The translations under genes were made by a program, and so were the position numbers. A model generated the notes under the pieces. The model was not told where the DNA came from. It worked only from the letters and a program-made list of their open reading frames with translations, and did no database searches. From contig OY856409.1 of NCBI GenBank assembly GCA_963693085.1, positions 525,907,303-525,971,302 on the forward strand: a DNA stretch of 64,000 bases. The letters run 5' to 3'. Source of the DNA: Alisma plantago-aquatica (lineage: Eukaryota > Streptophyta > Magnoliopsida > Alismatales > Alismataceae). Below are positions 59,651-64,000 of the stretch, piece by piece (within the stretch, counting starts at the first letter, position 1; the number at the start of each line of letters is the position of its first letter).

Positions 59651-60820
59651 CCTACATCATACGTCGATGTCGTATGATGTCCATGCAATCTTGAAACAAT
59701 ACACAGTATAAGATATTCCATCTAGAAAATGATCTATGGTAGTAAAAAACACAGAATAGAAAAGTCAAATAAACATGGAATCTACAAAGATAATGGAAGA
59801 ACTCCATATGGTCTTGAAGAAGTTCAATATTGTAATGTGGATTGTCAGATAGATCATCACTATTTCTTATCGTTCGAAACAAGTTTAGTTTAGAAAAATA
59901 TAAACAAATACAAGAGAGAAATTTAACAAGCATCATAAGAAATGCTCCAGGAAGGTAGTGGCTGAATTGGCAATGGCAACAAATTTAAACAAAAACTAGA
60001 TGCCAAGCTCAAAGCAGTTTTTATCATGATACAACATTTTGATCACAATCATGGATATATATATAAGTATATATAAGAAGTAGAGTTTCAGTTTTATTAA
60101 TCACTTACAGGTTGTTGAGCAGTAGTGAAGGCATATTCTGCGTCAACTTTTTACAAGATGATTTGAAACCAAAAAGTAATTCTAAACATAAGCTCAAAAA
60201 TAAAAGTCAGACTTTACCAACTGATACATGGAGAAGGCTGAACAAAAATTTACAAAATATATGTTCTAGATCATAAAGTTTTGGACGTTGTCATCAAACA
60301 AATCAAATGTGCCATTCAGCATACCATGTATTTACAGCAAGCATTGCACCAATATACATGTTGTCCCATTAACATCAGTAGAGAAGATGTATGACACAAA
60401 TAGGAGCATACTACATTCTGTCACATAAAAAGAAATGCAAGATAACTCATTGTTTTGTGTATATGATCTAAATAGAAACATGAAGCATAAATATTTTACA
60501 AATTTTACAGCATATTCATTTACCAATTGTGTCTTGAATATAATGGATTTATCTCAAATAGTATAAGGATGTGCAACAGCAAAACATGATCATTGGTAAT
60601 ATGCCTAAAACTGGAAGAGAGTGAAACAAAAAGAAACATGATGCATGAAGGGTGGAACGGAAAGCACACGATTATTTTGTTATACAGACTGGAATTCTGA
60701 AGATTGTACACTCAAAAATCTGCAAGATTACCAAAAAAATTTGATCACTACCTAATATCATAATAGGTGAAGCTTTACTATCTAGAACTTTAACCGCACC
60801 AAAATGGTAGTAAAGAAGAA

Positions 60821-61117
60821 CTCATAGGTGGGCCAATACTTTCTAGAATCTAGAAAAAGACTGTATGTAATCGAATCATATAGTATATGATATGCAACAT
60901 CAAATTAGAATGTGCTTAAGCCCAGGCACCTGGTGTCTGATATTAGTGTTGCTGGCATATTTTAGATAAAATTAAAAGTTGCACATGAGAGAGCATAAAA
61001 AACATTAGCATGAGGTGAAGGAGACTGATAAAAAAGGAAGAGAGAAACATGTTCAGAATAGGGGATAACTCCTTGCCACAAATATATTGGTCACCAAGAA
61101 CTGCTGTAACACCATGA
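60821..61117 (+). repeat. 297-bp dispersed direct repeat, copy 2
   Basis: It matches 57672-57968 base for base except for a few substitutions and has the same length. The sequences outside differ at once on both sides. Confidence 0.9.
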
Positions 61118-63489
61118 GACGTGATTCAAGCAGAATATCATGTACTATTGTAACACCACCATGACCTACACTAGAGAATATCATGTACTAGTTGTAAATA
61201 ATATAAAGAGCCAACAGAAACATCACATGCATCGTTGCATACTAGAGAACATCACATACATAAGTGTGAAATGCAGCCTTGCCATAAAAGAGGTCTAAAT
61301 GTTAACCAATACTATAGAATATTCATATCATGGTCTTATGTAGCAAGAGAAATGGAAAACAATGTTGTAATGGTGGTTCGGATGACAATCCTTTCTATAT
61401 CGAATGAATTGACAAGCTTTACATCAAACAAAAACTTTATTCTAAACCTATAGAAAAGAGGAAAAATAGCATCTACATAATTCTGAAGGAACTTTTATTG
61501 TTTGCCTCACTTGCCTCGCTCCAAGCATTTTACCTATAATAACAAAAATAATTATCTAAAACCATTATATAGACATGTTACACTTATAGCACATTGAAAG
61601 AAAAAAATTACCGAACAATGAGTAGCTTTTTGGCCAAGCTATTATTGACCCGATTGCATCTTCAATGATTTGATAATTGTCAAATGGTTTAACCAATTGC
61701 TCTTCAGGTTTAATTTCCACACCAATGCAAACAGCAGCAAATGCATACCCTAACTTTCCTCCTCCTATTACAAGGTCAGTATTCACGCCTATCACTTGTC
61801 CTTGAGCTACAATTGATGTTCCATCATCGAAACTTAACAACCTCATGACCTATAAGTTGTATGGATTACAATGTAAAATTTTAGATATCAAGAATCAAAG
61901 TTATTAGGAGTTTTTTTGTTTAATAACCTGTCTCTCTGTAATGGTGGTTCCGCTACATGACTTTTGTGGCATGGGTGTTCCTTCATTCCTAGTTGTTTCC
62001 ATATTCTACAATACAAAGCACTTATGAAATTAATAAAATCATAACTTATAATTATTACTAAAAATTTGAATAATTACTTGATTTGCTTGAAATGGAACAC
62101 TCCCGCTTGAATTTCCCAAAATTATTGCTTTGAGATGTTCTTGTCTTTTTTTCAGATCTGACAATTCTATTTTTTGTGACTCTCATATGTGTTGTAGGTC
62201 TTTGACTGTACCTTCAAAACCCTCAACATATACCTGACTAAACTCATTAGTCTTGTGGTTCACACGAGCCTTCTTTGCACCCAATATTTGATCAGCAATT
62301 TCATCTTCATCAAGATTTGTATCATTGTTTTCAACTGCTGATTGTAACTTGTCCTACAACAGTAACCATAATGATGATAAAAAAATTGAGCAAATAAAGT
62401 CAAATATGTCATGAATAATTTTATACTTACAATTAGTTCAGCTGATTTTGCATCTACAGGAGTATCGTCCTTCTTCTTATGGGTAGCAACAAACAACTAC
62501 AATCGACTAACGGGACCCCCTTTATTCTTTTGTTGCAACTGTTATTAACACAAAAATAAAGTATAAGTAGAGTGTGAATGTGTTATGATATTATTATAAT
62601 TATGTGTCAAATCACTCACATTCGCTCTCACACAAGCATACATCGACCCCGATGTATGTCGTGTGGTAATAAACTTTCTACTCATACTATTCTTTGCACT
62701 CTGTAACTGCAGTTCATGAACATTAACCTTATCACCAATGAAAACTAAGAGAATACATCATATATAACTAATTATCTTACCTTTCCGTCATTAGAGTCCC
62801 AGAAATTCACAAGAAAAGCCCACTGCAATGGGTCAACACGGGAAGGACAATCATTAAGTCTGTCTGTTTTGTCTTTGTGGTGCATATAATTTTTTCTTTT
62901 GATTTCAGATTTGAAGTTTCTCCAACAATCCCTAACTGTGCGTAGAACCGATTTATTTCCCTTTGAGTCGATAGTAAATTTCTTCTGTTAAATGAAAAAT
63001 AGAATGAATATAACAAAATTATACGCTTCAATAACACTTTACTAGAATATATTACCAAGACATAATTCCATATTTTAGTTTTTTTTCCAGCTGGTACTTG
63101 TCGCCAATCCAAGTAATCCAAGGGTGCCAGTTGTGAATTTCTAGCAATTGTTCCCAAAAAAGAAGACAAGTCATTTTGATGAGGTCCAATTGGTTCTCCA
63201 TTTTCATCCAATGTGATTGGTAATTTTGCATCCCCTGTCTTACTCCATAATTGAAGACACTTAGAATAGCCTCATTTTTTATTATACATAGCACCACCTA
63301 AAAATTTAAAACAATATGAGGCAATTATTTTTAAAATATACATATAAATGCTAAAATATTAGGTAATAGCTAATTGGTGTAAATTGTTGATTAGAAACTT
63401 ATGTACCTTCATCATGATTAGCAGTAGTTTCTTGATCAACCAATTCAAAGTCCTCATCATTTACATGATTGGTTTAGACCTCATGATCT

Positions 63490-63764
63490 ATATTGTCATT
63501 ATCAACAGAATGATCAGCTCTCATGTCATTATTTTCCAAAGAATCCCTATGACCAGCTCCAACCTCATGATTGATATTGACTGTATCAACTGAATGACCA
63601 ACTCCGGTACCATTGCTTGCCAAAGAATTAGCCTTATGAATAGAATGACCAGCTCTGATGCTATTGTTTGTCAAAGAATTTCTATGATCAGCTCCAACCT
63701 CATGATTTATATTGGAATTATCAACACAATGAGCAGTTCTTGTACAGTTGTTTAACAGAGACAT
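63490..63764. repeat. Imperfect repeats in the first visible exon of the CACTA gene
   Basis: The encoded segment repeats motifs such as NINHEVGA(D/G)HR(N/D)SL and (R/V)A(G/D)HS(I/V)(H/D), at four or more positions. The DNA shows matching GAATGACCAGCTC/CAAAGAAT blocks. The variant order suggests unequal exchange. Confidence 0.75.
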
Positions 63765-63918
63765 CCTTCCACCGATTGGAACATCCTAATTTATCATTGA
63801 CACATGCGGATGCTTCTCTTTTCTGATGTGTACTTCAGCATTTTTGCTGCTGAAAACAGATGATGCACCAACCTTTTTATTAGTTTTATTACTCAAATCA
63901 GCTTTAGAACTTCCAAGA

Positions 63919-64000
63919 TCAGCATTAACTGAACCAAGATATCCTCTTTTCATTCCCAAATCAGCATTAATAGAACCAAGATAACCTCCATTCATTCCCA
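63919..64000. repeat. 42-bp (14-residue) tandem repeat at the window edge
   Basis: TCAGCATTAA(C/T)(T/A)GAACCAAG at 63919 recurs at 63961, 42 bases on, in frame. The encoded unit is GYLGS(I/V)NADLG plus three residues. The array continues off the window. Confidence 0.8.

Larger units (their letters stand above)
52330..61447. other. Long stretch without confirmed genes; possible further captured sequence
   Basis: About 9 kb with moderate G+C and frequent splice-like strings but no frame I can assign. One minus-strand stretch at 53560-53665, bounded by CCAG and AAG/GTTACT, reads like coding sequence (WPEEASLASRSVFDKLIKV) but fits no family I recognise. A run of twelve G lies near 53675. The stretch holds a 297-bp direct duplication and a 59-bp tandem duplication, listed separately. 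Confidence 0.4.
49222..64000 (-). mobile_element. Putative large CACTA (En/Spm) transposon, 3' part
   Basis: A CACTA terminus at 49222 and a minus-strand Transposase_24/Ptta-type gene at 61448-64000 could be two parts of one element. Its 3' end would be at 49222 and its 5' end, with the main transposase, beyond 64000. In between are a LINE zinc-binding relic, DnaJ exons and repeated non-coding blocks. The second terminal repeat is not in the window, so the boundaries and unity are inferred. The gene alone is secure evidence of CACTA-derived DNA at the right edge. Confidence 0.4.
61448..64000 (-). pseudogene. CACTA accessory gene (Transposase_24/Ptta type), 5' end beyond window
   Basis: Eight or nine minus-strand exons with good splice sites: 63407 to beyond 64000, 63056-63297, 62781-62984, 62620-62706, 62431-62538, 62078-62353, 61928-62005, 61612-61849 and 61448-61533, ending at TAG 61448-61450. 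All junction phases agree. Diagnostic parts are ENGEPIGPHQNDLSSFLGTI and LDYLDWRQVPAGKKTKIW (63056 exon), and VLRTVRDCWRNFKSEIKRKN and SRVDPLQWAFLVNFWDSNDG (62781 exon). Others are KNSMSRKFITTRHTSGSMYA, then HKKKDDTPVDAKSAELI, and a late DUF8039-like segment with TSIVAQGQVIGVNTDLVIGG and IEDAIGSIIAWPKSYSLFG. This matches the En/Spm Ptta accessory protein thought to bind transposon ends. In-frame stops at 63786, 63474, 63272, 62497 and 62183 make it non-functional. Confidence 0.85.

Overview
The window is nuclear DNA of a seed plant, almost certainly a flowering plant with a repeat-rich genome. It is AT-rich and has no operon-like gene packing. Nearly every recognisable coding remnant belongs to a plant transposable-element family: Ty1-copia (including a Sirevirus-like element), Ty3-gypsy, L1-type LINE, and CACTA/En-Spm. 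I cannot name the species. I saw no rRNA, tRNA or CRISPR and no gene that looks intact. The only host-type coding sequence is a short exon cluster of a DnaJ co-chaperone.

Layout. 1-4327: nothing recognised. 4328-17568: an old gypsy-like LTR element with long diverged LTRs, a tRNA-iMet primer site and a LINE fragment inside it. 17662-17841: a relic resembling the plant mobile domain. 18444-45425: one Sirevirus-like copia element with LTRs of about 1.46-1.47 kb, spread over 27 kb because three other elements have inserted into its coding region. Insertion A (20630-23559) is a minus-strand solo-LTR-like block in gag. Insertion B (26879-31820) is a non-coding gypsy-type element in the reverse transcriptase, with a perfect 5-bp target duplication. 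Insertion C (32585-40527, minus strand) is an Athila/Tat-like element with two 1807-bp LTRs that carries gag and protease but no reverse transcriptase or integrase. The Sirevirus ends with a decayed third (env-like position) frame and a cluster of polypurine tracts.

45426-49221 is a patchwork of a second copia pol relic, a LINE reverse-transcriptase relic and an LTR-like start. At 49222 a CACTA-type terminus begins, followed by subterminal motif repeats. At 61448-64000 (minus strand, running off the edge) lies a multi-exon CACTA accessory gene of the Transposase_24/Ptta type. Its splice phases are consistent across eight exons but at least five in-frame stops break it. If the terminus and this gene belong to one element, the element is over 14.7 kb long. 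It would also enclose three consecutive, phase-consistent DnaJ zinc-finger exons (51928-52329, minus), which would be a gene-fragment capture.

These pieces do not work together as a pathway. The window is a record of successive insertions. By LTR similarity judged by eye, the gypsy-like element at 4328-17568 is oldest and the elements nested in the Sirevirus are younger than their host.
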